NCBI GenBank assembly: GCA_001920415.1
Contig: MNJR01000015.1
Span: 3,410 to 50,479 of the forward strand
Direction: 5' to 3'
DNA from: Acidobacteria bacterium 13_1_20CM_3_53_8
Lineage (GTDB): Bacteria > Acidobacteriota > Blastocatellia > Pyrinomonadales > Pyrinomonadaceae
Length of the DNA: 47,070 bases
The position numbers and the translations under genes were made by a program. Under the pieces are notes generated by a model. The model had not been told where the DNA came from. It saw only the letters and a list, made by a program, of their open reading frames with translations, and did no database searches. The stretch's first letter is position 1. Each line of letters opens with the position of its first letter. Of this stretch, positions 17,109 to 26,839 are shown one piece after another.

Positions 17109-18185
17109 ATGCTTGTTCTGGGAATAGAAAGCTCTTGCGACGAGACCGCCGCCGCGATTGTGCGCGACGGGCGCGTGTTGGTCTCCTCCGTCATCTCTTC
17201 GCAGATAAAGATTCATGAAAAATTCGGCGGCGTCGTGCCTGAGCTTGCCTCGCGTGAGCATCTTGACAAGATCGTGCCCGTCGTTGAAGAGGCTTTCACG
17301 CGCGCTGAAGTTTCTAAAGAAGAGATTGACGGAATCGCTGTTACTATGGGGCCGGGTCTGGTTGGCTCGCTTCTGGTAGGCGTCTCATACGCGAAGGCTA
17401 TGGCCTATGCTCTCAAAAAACCTCTAGTCGGCGTCAATCACATAGAAGGACACATCTATTCCGTGGTCTTCGAGAACCCGCCGATTGAATATCCTGCGCT
17501 TGCGCTCATAGTCTCAGGCGGCCACACGAATCTGTTTCTAATCCCTGAGCCATGCAAGTACAAGGTGGTTGCACGTACACGCGACGACGCGGCTGGCGAA
17601 GCATTCGACAAAGTTGCGAAACTGCTAGGCCTTGGCTATCCCGGTGGGCCAATCATCGAACGGCTCGCGCGCGAAGGCAATTCCAGGGCAGTTCGATTCT
17701 CTGTTCCGCGCATGGGCGACGGCAAACCCGATTTCAGTTTCAGCGGACTGAAAACAGCCGTCTCGAAATACGTACGCGAAACCGGATTGCAGCCTGTGAA
17801 GAATGGCGAAGAACCATCGCAAGCGATCAAAGACCTCGCCGCGAGTTTTCAATCGGTCGTCGTACGCTCGCTTGTCGGCACAATGGAAAAACTTTCGGAA
17901 GAGCTTTATCCCAAGACTCTCATCGTAGCTGGCGGCGTGGCCTGCAACAACGCCTTGCGCGGAGCTTCAAGAGAAGCAGCCCAACGTCTAAACGTCCCCG
18001 TCTATTTCCCATCCCCGCATCTTTCCACCGACAACGCCGCCATGATCGCCGCCGCAGGAACTGTCAAACTTCAGGCTGGCGAGCGAGCAGGCTTTGACCT
18101 CAACGCCGACGTAACACTTCGTTTGCAGAATTTCGAGGTCGAAGACGAGGAATTGAGGAGAAGCCGAGTGCATTATAGGTTATAA
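17109..18185 (+). CDS. tsaD: tRNA N6-adenosine threonylcarbamoyltransferase TsaD
   Basis: TsaD transfers the threonylcarbamoyl group to A37 of tRNA, working with TsaB and TsaE (tsaE at 5481). The 358-residue protein begins [18 protein letters not shown] and has the metal-binding His pair in NHIEGHIYS (about residues 110-118), VSGGHTNLF, the [19 protein letters not shown] motif and the ASP/actin-like VAGGVACNN and [10 protein letters not shown] at the end. Length and motif order are standard. It is divergent from the broken kinase gene, with about 160 bases between (16946-17108) that should hold both promoters; I see no clear consensus there. It converges on the DUF5615 gene. Confidence 0.97.
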   Translation: MLVLGIESSCDETAAAIVRDGRVLVSSVISSQIKIHEKFGGVVPELASREHLDKIVPVVEEAFTRAEVSKEEIDGIAVTMGPGLVGSLLVGVSYAKAMAYALKKPLVGVNHIEGHIYSVVFENPPIEYPALALIVSGGHTNLFLIPEPCKYKVVARTRDDAAGEAFDKVAKLLGLGYPGGPIIERLAREGNSRAVRFSVPRMGDGKPDFSFSGLKTAVSKYVRETGLQPVKNGEEPSQAIKDLAASFQSVVVRSLVGTMEKLSEELYPKTLIVAGGVACNNALRGASREAAQRLNVPVYFPSPHLSTDNAAMIAAAGTVKLQAGERAGFDLNADVTLRLQNFEVEDEELRRSRVHYRL

Positions 18186-18216
18186 GATTTGAAAGCGACG
18201 CTTAGATATACCGAAT

Positions 18217-18549
18217 CTAATTCACCATTTCATCTGCCGTCACTTGATCGAGGATAGTTAATAAGCGACGAACAATCTCTTGGGGCGAACGGCGCACTGC
18301 GATGATTATACCGTAATGAGTTTGACTTGTTGAAAAGTATTGCCGGGCGAGAGATTCAAAATCCACACGATTGTGAGTGAGGAAAGCCTTTCGCTGTCCT
18401 ACGGCGAACTCTAATTGCTCTTCGTCTGTGCTGCCTAACAGTCCAGCTTCATGCGTGGTTACGGCTACAAACCCACGCGCTCGCAGCATGTCGGCTATGA
18501 GCACACTCACGTCTTCGTCCAGGTAAAATTCTATGAAGAGGCGATTCAC
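18217..18549 (-). CDS. DUF5615 PIN-like protein, putative toxin
   Basis: A 110-residue protein with the DUF5615 pattern: FYLDEDVSVLIADMLRARGF, HEAGLLGSTDEEQLEFA, then FLTHNRVDFESLA. The conserved acidic residues (DED, D of STDE and D of RVDF) resemble a PIN-type nuclease site. DUF5615 genes are regularly found next to DUF433 genes as here, so toxin-antitoxin function is inferred, not shown. It starts with a GTG whose G is the last base of the upstream TAG stop, so translation is coupled. Confidence 0.8.
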   Translation of the reverse strand: MNRLFIEFYLDEDVSVLIADMLRARGFVAVTTHEAGLLGSTDEEQLEFAVGQRKAFLTHNRVDFESLARQYFSTSQTHYGIIIAVRRSPQEIVRRLLTILDQVTADEMVN

Positions 18550-18827
18550 TAGCCCTCAACTAGCCTGTCGATTGACTCATCGGGAACACGATTGCGCTCT
18601 ATATGCGAGTTAATCTCCTCTTGATGATCGCTGTAGTAACTGAGCGCGTCGAAGATTTGCGCTGGCGTGAGGTGTGGCAGATGCTTTGGGATTTCTTCGG
18701 GCGCGATGCCTTGCCGCCAGAGTTCTACGATTGCGCGCACGGGCGTGCGTGTTCCTTTGATGATTGGCTCGCCGCCAAGAATCTGGCTGTCGGTGACGAT
18801 ATAAAGATGTTCTGTGGCCGTTGTCAT
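18549..18827 (-). CDS. DUF433 protein, putative antitoxin
   Basis: A 92-residue protein with the DUF433 core GGEPIIKGTRTPVRAIVELW followed by GIAPEEIPKHLPHLTPAQIF and DALSYYSDHQEEI. The last part is a helix-turn-helix-like DNA-binding segment, so it may repress its own promoter. It overlaps the DUF5615 gene by one base. In its family, pairing with DUF5615 marks a toxin-antitoxin locus. Confidence 0.82.
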   Translation of the reverse strand: MTTATEHLYIVTDSQILGGEPIIKGTRTPVRAIVELWRQGIAPEEIPKHLPHLTPAQIFDALSYYSDHQEEINSHIERNRVPDESIDRLVEG

Positions 18828-18848
18828 GTTAATGATTCTAGCCTCATT

Positions 18849-18932
18849 CCAGTCTCCGCAAAAGTGTAAAGACCAAAGTGTACACTACTGAGTCCGCGCA
18901 GCCGCCACAACACGAAAACCTATGTCGAAAAT
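18849..18932 (-). pseudogene. Remnant of the 3' end of a second SUMF1-domain gene
   Basis: On the minus strand, 18929-18885 encodes a C-terminal fragment FDIGFRVVAAARTQ ending in TAG, nearly identical to the last residues of the SUMF1 protein at 15047 (GFRVVAVARTQ). The match continues past the stop into the downstream spacer (18849-18884 against 15016-15046: AAAAGTGTAAAG...AAAGTGTAC). Upstream of the fragment the similarity ends abruptly. This is a truncated copy of the neighbouring locus and has no start codon. Confidence 0.85.
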
Positions 18933-19008
18933 GCTGTAGAAAACTTTTTTCTCATCCTTTCTCCTCCAACAGCAAATTAGAACAGAATACAGACGAAAAG
19001 ATATGATC

Positions 19009-19092
19009 CACGAAGACACACGAAGCGACACGAAAATAGCAGGAAAATTATTTGTATCTTTTTCTTCGTGTCCTTTCGTGTGATGCGCGTGA
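19009..19092. repeat. Inverted repeat, ACACGAAG family
   Basis: The left arm, about 19009-19037 (CCACGAAGACACACGAAGCG), pairs imperfectly with the right arm, about 19062-19092 (TTCTTCGTGTCCTTTCGTGTG). The unit is an 8-10 bp ACACGAA(A/G)G. The same family forms the arms at 34777-34893. The rest of the gap 18933-19131 shows nothing else. Confidence 0.8.
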
Positions 19093-19131
19093 ACTATCTT
19101 TTTACAGTTTACTCATGTTGCGCGTTTGGAT

Positions 19132-19701
19132 TTAGCCATTCTGGCTCAAACGCGCGCGCAACTCCTCTTCCGCCTTCTTATGCTTTTCGAGCGCGCGTGA
19201 GGTGTAGGCAAGATCGCGCCTCAATTCAAGCTGCGTCATGACCTGGCGACCTAGCATGCGCAGCGCAGCCACTTGTTCGGGCGTGAGGTCGCGCGGGATG
19301 CGGTCAATTACACAGAGCGTTCCTATGGCGAAACCTTCGGGCGAGATGAGCGGCGCTCCGGCGTAAAAGCGTATGTGCGGCTCAGATGTTACGAGTGGAT
19401 TGTCAGCGAACCTTTCATCCTGCATTGCGTCGCGTACAATCAACGGCATGTGATCCATTAGGGCGTGCGCGCAAAAAGAGATGTCGCGCGCGGTCTCCTC
19501 GGCATCCATTCCTTCGCGCGCCTTGAACCACTGGCGATGCTGGTCAATGAGACTGATGAGCGCTATGGGAGTGCCGCAGATGTAAGCCGCTAATCTGGTG
19601 AGGTCATTGAAAGTTTCTTCAGGGTCTGTGTCCAGAATCCCATACTGCCTGAGCGCTTCCAATCGCGCTGCTTCATTTGCGGGAGTTGGAGGTTTTATCA
19701 T
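19132..19701 (-). CDS. Stand-alone GAF-domain protein
   Basis: A 189-residue protein opening with the [20 protein letters not shown] motif and [11 protein letters not shown], then [28 protein letters not shown] and [14 protein letters not shown], the usual GAF region of bacterial sensor proteins. A short charged coiled coil follows and the protein stops. In most relatives this GAF region leads into PAS, histidine kinase or cyclase domains, so this is either a stand-alone sensor or a truncated one. The ATG at 19701 is preferred over the GTG one codon earlier; AAAGG lies upstream. The nearest downstream neighbour on this strand is the toxin-antitoxin pair. Confidence 0.85.
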   Translation of the reverse strand: MIKPPTPANEAARLEALRQYGILDTDPEETFNDLTRLAAYICGTPIALISLIDQHRQWFKAREGMDAEETARDISFCAHALMDHMPLIVRDAMQDERFADNPLVTSEPHIRFYAGAPLISPEGFAIGTLCVIDRIPRDLTPEQVAALRMLGRQVMTQLELRRDLAYTSRALEKHKKAEEELRARLSQNG

Positions 19702-19780
19702 CACAAACGGCCTTTCGTGAAAATGATGTGTGGGAGCAAGTTGCTTCTTAATTTATCTTACCCGATTAAAGCAGATTTTC

Positions 19781-19989
19781 AGCCGCTGAAGGCGGCGGCA
19801 GCATAAAGCCCAGTGCGAAAGCACTGGGAATAGAGTTGGAGTATGAAGAGCGAGCTATCGAAGACGAGCGACAGCCCATTATCTATCAAACGTCTGTTGC
19901 CCATTTCATGGGCTTCGGTAATCTTTATCGCTATCTGTTCCCGGCGCTTACGCACCGGGCTTTATGCTGTCGCCCACTCGCGTGGGCTT
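19781..19989. repeat. Composite inverted-repeat cassette J
   Basis: Two oppositely oriented double-hairpin units lie at 19781-19829 (+) and about 19940-19989 (-). Each has a hairpin, GGCAGCATAAA or GACAGCATAAA, and a second CCCAG/CTGGG or CCGG/CCGG-type hairpin. Loops include GAAA (CAGTGC-GAAA-GCACTG), GTAA and GCGA when read in unit orientation. A GCTATCGAAGACGAGCGACAG hairpin and its counterpart sit between them. The purine outer arms seen at 8691 and 38111 are not evident here. The cassette fills the gap between the GAF and kinase genes. Confidence 0.85.
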
Positions 19990-20060
19990 GAATCAAACAT
20001 TAACATAGCATCCGCTTCTTATGTCGAAGCGACAGGCTGAGTCAATTCTCTTGCGCGAGC

Positions 20061-22862
20061 TTACTTGAAATTGCTGATGAGCACCACATCGTTATTAATG
20101 TCGCCTCGCGCGAGCGCAAGCGCATGCCCATCGCGTGACCAGTCGAACGAAAAGATTTGATCCGACTTGAAATCCGTTAACTGTTTGAGTGCGCCTGCGT
20201 CAAACGCTATCCCCCAGATGTTCGAGACGCCTTCGCGCGTGTCAACGAAAGTGAGCATGCGCCCGTCGCTTGTCCAGCGCGCGGGTATAGCAGAGTTTGC
20301 TGAGGTCGGAACGTCCAGAACTTTCAAAGGCTCGCCGCCATCCATCGAGATTATGCCAATGCGCCAGGGCGTGCCTGAATCTTCGCGCAGCCAGCACGCA
20401 ATCAATTTTCCATCGGGCGAGATTGCAGGCCACTGCGAAAGTTTTTCTGTCAACTGCAAGGGGTCGCCCCCCTCAATAGAGACTTTCCAGAGCGTGAACT
20501 TGTTTGAAGCGGTCGAGGTGTAAACGACCCATTGTCCGTCCGGCGAGCACGAAGGAAACTCTTCGCCTGCGCCGCTCGTCAATTTTTGGGGATTTCCTCC
20601 GTCTAAACCCATGCGCCAGATGTTAGAGTTGCCCAGACGATTTGAAGTGAAGACTATGTAACGGCCATCACCACAGACCGAAGGATAAACGTCTGCGCGT
20701 GTTGCAACGGTCGTCAACTGCTTCTGCTCCGAGCCGTCCGCGTTCATTATCCAGACATCCTGGCTCCCGCTCACACGCGAAACGTAAGCGAGCCTTCCGT
20801 CAGGCGACCAAGACAATCCGCGCACGCCATCATACGCGCCGACGCCTTTCGTTATCTGCTGCGCGCGCGCGGTTGGTTCATTAGCGGGCGTGACCCATGT
20901 GTTGATTCTACCTTCGGATTGAATTGCTGCGAGAGTCTTAGAATTAGCAGTGAGGCTCAGGTCACGGTAATCGTTAAGGTCGTTCGTTATCCTCCTGACA
21001 GCGCCGCTCGTATAATCCAGCAGCCAGAGTTGAGAAACTGTCCCGCCCTGCTCTGTCGCAGCTATAACCAGTCCGCTTTCATCCGGCAGCCACACAACGC
21101 GCCCAACATCCAGCCAACTCTGCTGCGTTATAGCTCTCTCCGTCCCGTCCGAAACGCTAATCTCTACTACGCTCATAGAGCGCCCGCCGCTATTAGTCCC
21201 GGCAGCGCACGCTATAGCGTTTCCATCCGGCGACCATGAAGGCCCACCAGCGCCGACTACGCCAAAAAACTGTGTGCCCGTGCGCGAGGCAAGCTTGCGC
21301 TCCCCTGCGCCATCTGCGTTCGCTATGAATAGCGCATCTTCACCTTCGCTTCTGGCGCGGCGCAAGAAGGCGAAGCGCTGTCCGTCGGGCGAGAAGGTTA
21401 CGGGCGTATCAATGTCAACCAGAATTTTCTTCGGCGCGCCTCCGAGCGAAGGAACTTGATAGAGCACTTGAATGGGATTGTTTCTCTCCTGCACCACGTA
21501 ATCAATGTAGCTGCCATCCGGCGTAAACGTCAGTCCTCTGTAGGTCACGTCCGCAGGAGGAACAATCTGCACGTTGCTTGTCGTCGCCACCTGCCTGACC
21601 CAGAGGCTCTGTCGCCCCGCGTCATTTATGACGTGAACCACATACTTGCCATCGGGCGACATGACGGCGCGCGTAGCCTTGCCCGTCGCAGTCAGACGCG
21701 AAATCTTCATTGCATCCGTCCGAAAAACAGCGCCGCGCGTGCCCAAAAACTTGTAGACGCCGAAAGCGATTGCGCCAAGGATGAGTATGAGCGTGGAGAG
21801 AGCCAGAACGGTTTTCCAATTATCTCTCCTGATTCTAGGTTCGACGCGCGGGCTTGCGACCGTCCTGCGAGCAGGTTCTATCTCATCCGTACTTCTTGTT
21901 TTTTCGGGTCTCTCTTTTTCTGCCGCTCGAAGCGGCCCGCTGGTCACAGAGATAGTCGTTCCGCCGCTCGCCTGCGGAATGGTCGCTTGCTGAAATGCAA
22001 CCGAGAAATCCAGACGCTGCTTCAGGCTACGCAGATCAGCAAAAAATTCCCTTGCGGATTGGTAGCGTTCCTCTCTGTCTTTGCGAAGAGTTTTTAGGAC
22101 AATCCACTCGAACGCTTCCGGCACTTCGCGCGCGAAGCTTGCGAGCGGCGGCGGTTCACGTTCAAGAATCGAGACGATGACTTCGCCCTGCGAGCCGCCT
22201 TCAAAGGGCGAGCGTCCCGCGATCATTTCGTAAAGCACACAGCCCAGACTCCATATGTCCGTGCGCCCGTCAATGTCCGCGCCGCGCGTCTGCTCAGGCG
22301 ACATGTAAAATGCCGTGCCCATTACAACGCCGGGGTCTGTCGAATAACCAAGCGTCGAAGATGTTGGCTCAAACCCTTTCGCCTCTATGAGCTTGCACAG
22401 TCCGAAGTCAAGAACCTTAACAAGCTGGTCGCGGCGCAGCATTATGTTTTCAGGCTTGATGTCGCGGTGAACTATTCCCGAAGAGTGCGCGGCGATTAGC
22501 GCGCTTGCTATCTGCGCTCCAACGTCCAGCGCCTCTTTGACGCCCATGCGTCCCTGTCGAAGACGCTCGCGCAAAGTAATGCCGTCAATGAATTCTGTGG
22601 CGATGAAGTGGACTGAGGCGGCCTCGCCAATCTCGTGAATCGTGATGATGTTCGGATGGTTGAGCGCAGAGGCTGCGCGCGCCTCCTGCATAAAGCGCTG
22701 CATGCCTCGCTCGTTTTCTGCGAACTCTTCCGGCAGGACTTTCAACGCGACCGTGCGTTCAAGCTTTGTGTCGCGCGCAAGATAAACTTCACCCATGCCG
22801 CCTTTGCCTAGAAGCGAGATTATCTCGTAGCGGCCAAGCAGGGTACTCGCATCAAGGGTCAT
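20061..22862 (-). CDS. Membrane Ser/Thr protein kinase with C-terminal TolB-like beta-propeller
   Basis: A 933-residue intact member of the family. It has an N-terminal Hanks-type kinase domain: glycine loop [13 protein letters not shown] (about residues 18-30), catalytic Lys in ALKVLPEEF (about 41), HRDIKPEN (about 132), VLDFGLCK and MSPEQTRG. A low-complexity juxtamembrane region and one membrane helix (TLILILGAIAFGVYKFL, about residue 355) follow. The C-terminal 550 residues carry repeated TolB/WD40-type blades (SPDGKYVVHV, FTPDGSYIDY, WSPDGRLAYV, CSPDGQWVVY, ISPDGKLIAC), presumably outside the membrane as a sensor. The DFG motif is followed by Leu-Cys-Lys, still compatible with activity. 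The adjacent gene at 23136 is a broken paralogue in the same direction. Targets are unknown. Confidence 0.93.
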   Translation of the reverse strand: MTLDASTLLGRYEIISLLGKGGMGEVYLARDTKLERTVALKVLPEEFAENERGMQRFMQEARAASALNHPNIITIHEIGEAASVHFIATEFIDGITLRERLRQGRMGVKEALDVGAQIASALIAAHSSGIVHRDIKPENIMLRRDQLVKVLDFGLCKLIEAKGFEPTSSTLGYSTDPGVVMGTAFYMSPEQTRGADIDGRTDIWSLGCVLYEMIAGRSPFEGGSQGEVIVSILEREPPPLASFAREVPEAFEWIVLKTLRKDREERYQSAREFFADLRSLKQRLDFSVAFQQATIPQASGGTTISVTSGPLRAAEKERPEKTRSTDEIEPARRTVASPRVEPRIRRDNWKTVLALSTLILILGAIAFGVYKFLGTRGAVFRTDAMKISRLTATGKATRAVMSPDGKYVVHVINDAGRQSLWVRQVATTSNVQIVPPADVTYRGLTFTPDGSYIDYVVQERNNPIQVLYQVPSLGGAPKKILVDIDTPVTFSPDGQRFAFLRRARSEGEDALFIANADGAGERKLASRTGTQFFGVVGAGGPSWSPDGNAIACAAGTNSGGRSMSVVEISVSDGTERAITQQSWLDVGRVVWLPDESGLVIAATEQGGTVSQLWLLDYTSGAVRRITNDLNDYRDLSLTANSKTLAAIQSEGRINTWVTPANEPTARAQQITKGVGAYDGVRGLSWSPDGRLAYVSRVSGSQDVWIMNADGSEQKQLTTVATRADVYPSVCGDGRYIVFTSNRLGNSNIWRMGLDGGNPQKLTSGAGEEFPSCSPDGQWVVYTSTASNKFTLWKVSIEGGDPLQLTEKLSQWPAISPDGKLIACWLREDSGTPWRIGIISMDGGEPLKVLDVPTSANSAIPARWTSDGRMLTFVDTREGVSNIWGIAFDAGALKQLTDFKSDQIFSFDWSRDGHALALARGDINNDVVLISNFK

Positions 22863-22924
22863 AAGGGGAATTTCGGTCGAAGTAAAATATTCAGATACGA
22901 TATGAGCGCGCTTTAAATCCTCTT

Positions 22925-23042
22925 AGCGAGCTTAAGTTTTTAACTTTGCGCCTTTGCGAGAACCATCAATTCACATGAATCTTGAGCATTGAGAGAATTG
23001 CAGGTTCTCGCAAAGGCGCAAAGGAAAATGCTTAAGCTCGCT
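22925..23042. repeat. Inverted repeat, GCGCAAAGG family
   Basis: The arms 22925-22964 and 23003-23042 pair over 40 bp with about five mismatches (AGCGAGCTTAAG...TTTGCGCCTTTGCGAGAACC, written in part), around a 38-nt loop. The core CTTTGCGCCTTTGCG is shared with the element at 44088-44233. It lies between two kinase genes; nothing else is evident in 22863-23135. Confidence 0.92.
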
Positions 23043-23135
23043 ATGAGTTGGATGTCTTCTCACAGTTTGAGTAAATCTCGAAAAGCGTCTCCGTTTCGAC
23101 ACCATTTTAGATGAGTTGAGCCGCCGAGCGCCACA

Positions 23136-25848
23136 CTATCTGGCATTATCGCTAATCATAACAACGTCGCTCGTATTCAGCCCGCGCGAAGTTACCAGTT
23201 GGCCTCCGGGCAGCCAGTCGAACGCGAACATTGTGCTCTCCCTGAAATCCGTCACCTGCGTTGGCTTCCCGCCGTTGATTGAGAGCGTCCAGACGTTCGA
23301 CACGCCCGCAGTGTCAAGGAGGAAGTTCACAGACTTGCTGTCGGGAGTCCAGCGAATTGCCTCGTCCCAACCAACACGCGTGTTTTTCGGGATGTCCAGA
23401 GTCTTAACCATTCTGCCGTCCGGCGTGGAAAGAATTGCTATGACCTCACGCGCGTTTGGCGTATACATGCCTGTCTCCTGCCAGCACGTTATGTATTTTC
23501 CATCGGGCGAAATAGCAGGACGCATAGTAAACTCGCGCGTTAGCTGTTCGGGCTGGCCTCCGTCAATAGAAACTCTCCAGAGAGTTTGCGGCTGATTCGG
23601 CTCGGCGTGAATGTAATAGACCGCCTTGTTGTCTGCTGAGACCTGCGGCCAGTTGCTCTCCGAACTGTGGAAAGTTAATTGCTTAGGGTTGCCGCCATCC
23701 GCATCCATTCGCCAGACTTGCCAGATGCCGCCCGCGCGATTTGAATGGAAGACTATGTAGCGACCGTCAGGCGATGGCGAAGGCGCGTAGTTTCGCCCTG
23801 CGCCTGCCGTCAACTGCTTCTGATTCTTACCGTCTACATCCATCTGCCAGATGTCCGATCCGCCAGATACATCCGACGAGTAAAGAATCTTTCCAGCCGG
23901 TGTGACAACTATGTCGTAATAGGTTCCGAGTCCGGGCGTGATCTGTTGCGCGTGAGCAGAGTCGCCTTTCGAAGTTACCCAGACGTTCGAGACTTTCTGT
24001 ATCTGCGTTGCGACCAGAACACTCCCGTCGTTGGTTATGCTCAGGTCGCTGTACTCTGTGATGTCGTTAGTAACCTTCTGCACATCGCCTTCGGGGTACG
24101 AAACTTTCCACACCTGCCCCATAGGATTTTCGCCATCATTAGCCAGCACCAAGAAACCGCTGTCATCGCCCAACCACTTGGTCTCTCCTATCGTTACCCA
24201 CTTTTTCGCCGAGACAATCCTTTCCTCGCGTGAAGCGATATCAAGCACTGCAATGGCAGAGTTGTAACCTGTCGGGTCAGATTGTCTGAGCGAGTAAACC
24301 AATCTCTTTCCATCGTGCGAGAAGTTGGCCCAGCCGAAGGAGCTTGGCCGTCACAATCCGTTTGCCGTCGGGCGATATGCTTATGAAAGTTCTCACGTCT
24401 CCGGCAACCTTCGTCGGCGGGCCACCGATGACAGGAATTTTGTAGACGGCGGCAGGCTCGCGCCCGTTGTACGCGGCGTAGTAGATGAAATTGCTATCGG
24501 AAGAAAAATCCAGGCCAACGTATGAAATATCTGCGAGCGGGATGAGCCGTATGTTGCTTGCTACGGTCACCTGCCTGAGCCATAGGCTCTGCTTGCCGCC
24601 TTCGTCCATAGCGTAAACGATGTATTTGCCGTCAGGCGAAATCGCTGCGGTCTTAGCGTTGCCGTTGTTGGTGAGCTTCGTCACTTTCACGTTGTGCAGC
24701 GATTCTGCAAACTGACCTTTGCTCTTGCGCGCTCCCCAGAATTTGTAAAGGCCGAAAGCTACGCCAGCAAAGATTAGAAGCGCGAGGACGGAAGCAATCC
24801 ATACGACGCGTCTACGCTTTGCGCTTGCGCCGGGTTGTATGCTGGAAGTCTGTTGCTGAACTCCCTGCTCTGTGCGCTCGGCTGAATCAAGCGCAGTCGA
24901 GGCGGTGATTCTTCCGCTCGCCGTAGAAAATCTTCCGCCCCTAGTTGCGCCGGGCGCAAGCGAGCGCTCAAGCTCCGCGCCGACTTCCAGTTCGCGCCTC
25001 AAGCTCTTCAAATCGAGCGCCATGTCTTTGACTGTCTGGTAACGCTCGTCTCTATCTTTCCGAAGAGCCTTTCGGACAATTCGCTCCAACTCGGCGGGAA
25101 CTTCTTCAACAAAAGATGAAAGATGCGATGGCTCCTGCGAAAGCAGCGCGACTAGAAGATCGCTACGGGTTTCGCCCTCGAACGGAGCGCGGCCAGCAAC
25201 CATCTCATAAAGCACTACGCCCAGAGAGAAGATGTCTGTGCGCGCGTCAACCTCTTTCCCGCGCGCTTGCTCAGGCGACATGTACTGCATAGTGCCCATA
25301 ACTGTGCCGGGGTCAGTCTCGATTTTTGCGAGCGTGGGCGCTTGCGTGTCAACCACCTCTCCGCGTTGCTCCGCAAGTTTCGCCAACCCGAAATCCAGAA
25401 CTTTCACATACCCGTCTTTTCTGAGCATTATGTTTTCGGGCTTTACGTCGCGGTGAACAATCCCAGCCTCGTGCGCAGCCGTCAGAGCTTCTGCAACTTG
25501 AACTGCAACGTTCAGAGCTTCTCTTAGAGTCATCCCGCCGCGCTTCATACGTGCGCGCAGGGTTTCGCCATCAACGAACTCCATAGCAAGAAAGTGAATG
25601 GAATCGGCTTCGCCCACCTCGTGAATCGTGATGATGTTGGGATGATTCAAAGCTGATGCCGCGCAAGCCTCCTGCTCGAACCTTCTCAACCGTCCTTCGT
25701 CTTCCGTAAATTTTGCGGGCAAAAGTTTCAGCGCCGCCGGTCGTCTCAATCGCGTGTCCTGCACTAGATAGACTTCGCCCATACCGCCCGCGCCCAATTT
25801 CTGGACGACCTCGTAACGACCAAGCTTTGTGCCTTCCATTACAGACAT
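23136..25848 (-). pseudogene. Ser/Thr kinase/TolB-propeller gene with internal frameshift and deletion
   Basis: A paralogue of the gene at 20061. The N-terminal frame (25848 down to 24277) holds an apparently intact kinase ([51 protein letters not shown]), a membrane helix ([20 protein letters not shown]) and the first propeller blades, ending in [12 protein letters not shown]. The frame is then lost. The second frame resumes with [19 protein letters not shown] (about 24345 downward) and runs to the end at 23136. By comparison with the intact paralogue roughly 28-32 residues between the two blades are missing, so this is a deletion with frameshift, not a single-base slip. The truncated 523-residue product could still be a membrane kinase without its full sensor. 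An assembly error remains possible. Confidence 0.82.
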
Positions 25849-25980
25849 GAAAAGAGATTACGAATGAAAGATGAAGAACGGCTCACTATCAAGCGCTCGC
25901 CCGCTTTCTATTCAGAACTAACGTCAATTATTCTAGCCGCGTTCCGTCTGATTCTGCTAGCGACCGAAGTCAATAAAGAA

Positions 25981-26017
25981 AGTCAAAAGGCAAAAGGTAA
26001 AAGGCAAAAGTAAGGAA
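25981..26017 (+). repeat. Single arm of the AAAAGGC heptamer repeat family
   Basis: Tandem AAAAGGC/AAAAGGT/AAAAGTA units match the arms at 27.65, 45.6 and 46.95 kb. A convincing opposite arm is not visible nearby. The rest of 25849-26170 holds the kinase 5' region and the terminator below. Confidence 0.75.
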
Positions 26018-26067
26018 GGAATTCAACCTTTCGTTTTTGTGGAATGAGAAAACCCCTTCACTATAGA

Positions 26068-26106
26068 TAAAAAGAGAGCCGCAAGCTGCGAGGTTGCCTG
26101 CGACTC
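26068..26106 (-). terminator. Intrinsic terminator of the DUF5666-like gene
   Basis: On the minus strand GAGTCGCA pairs with TGCGGCTC (26106-26099 with 26083-26076, one G-T pair), followed by CTCTTTTTAT. It lies 65 bases after the stop of the gene at 26171. Confidence 0.75.
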
Positions 26107-26170
26107 CTCTTGTTGCCGGTAGCGCCTGTTAATGCGAGGGAGCGCTCAATAAAGCTAGCGCTATTGGCTG

Positions 26171-26533
26171 CTACCGGCGATTGTTACGGGCTACCTGTGT
26201 CGGCGCGGAGCCTATCGAAATATTCTTTGCAAACTTGATCTGCTTGTTCGCGTCCAGTTCCACTGTAACACGGTCGCCCACGCGCAACTCTCTGGCGGAA
26301 ACCACGCGGCCATTTCGCGTGACGCGAGTGGCAGCCCCGTCAATCGCTATCACGTGCTCCGAGCCGCTTTGCGCTATGATCGAGATATGCCCGTCTGCAA
26401 CCTCTACCACCTTCGCGTTGACGAACAATCCGTCTTCATCGTTATCAGAATTTCTAGTAGCCGAGATGCCAGCGCCCGAAATCAAGCCCAACATCAGAAC
26501 CACTAACAGACCTGATAAAATTCTACGACGCAT
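26171..26533 (-). CDS. Small secreted protein, DUF5666-like
   Basis: A 120-residue protein with a signal peptide (RRRILSGLLVVLMLGLISGA) and a beta-rich body: VNAKVVEVADGHISIIAQSG, HVIAIDGAATRVTRNG, and VGDRVTVELDANKQIKFAKN. The pattern of 'V...V..GxI.V.......V.ID..T.......V.DL..GDRV.V' fits the DUF5666/OB-like secreted proteins common in soil bacteria; function unknown. GAGGGC precedes the ATG. It is monocistronic, with its own terminator. The gap 26534-26839 up to the divergent oxygenase gene holds no gene I can support. Confidence 0.8.
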   Translation of the reverse strand: MRRRILSGLLVVLMLGLISGAGISATRNSDNDEDGLFVNAKVVEVADGHISIIAQSGSEHVIAIDGAATRVTRNGRVVSARELRVGDRVTVELDANKQIKFAKNISIGSAPTQVARNNRR

Positions 26534-26839
26534 GACAGCCCTCGTGTCCCTTTAGAATCCCCAATGATGAACGAACAGAATGCCTAGTCACGCATTTGAT
26601 GAGCAAGCAACATGCCGCCCGTAGCTCTATGATAAGAAGTGAGGCTAAATCACCTGTTTTCAACCGAAGAGACCGTCTGTTGCGAAATGATTGCTGCTGT
26701 TGAGATGCATGCTGGCAGTGCAGTTTGTTCGTATGATGAGGGAACGCTTGTACCAGAAATGAACGCGCGAGCAGCATGCCTCGCCGCTCTCGGTTGCTCT
26801 TTTCTCAGCGCCTCTTGTATTTTTGGCTCGTAGAATTTT

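Noticed and set aside
19843-20040. 65-codon plus-strand open frame
   Set aside because: It lies wholly inside repeat cassette J, so its sequence is explained by hairpins; no ribosome site or protein-like pattern.
24277-24360. Programmed frameshift in the kinase/TolB gene
   Set aside because: By comparison with the intact paralogue about 30 residues are absent at the joint, so a shift alone would not explain it.
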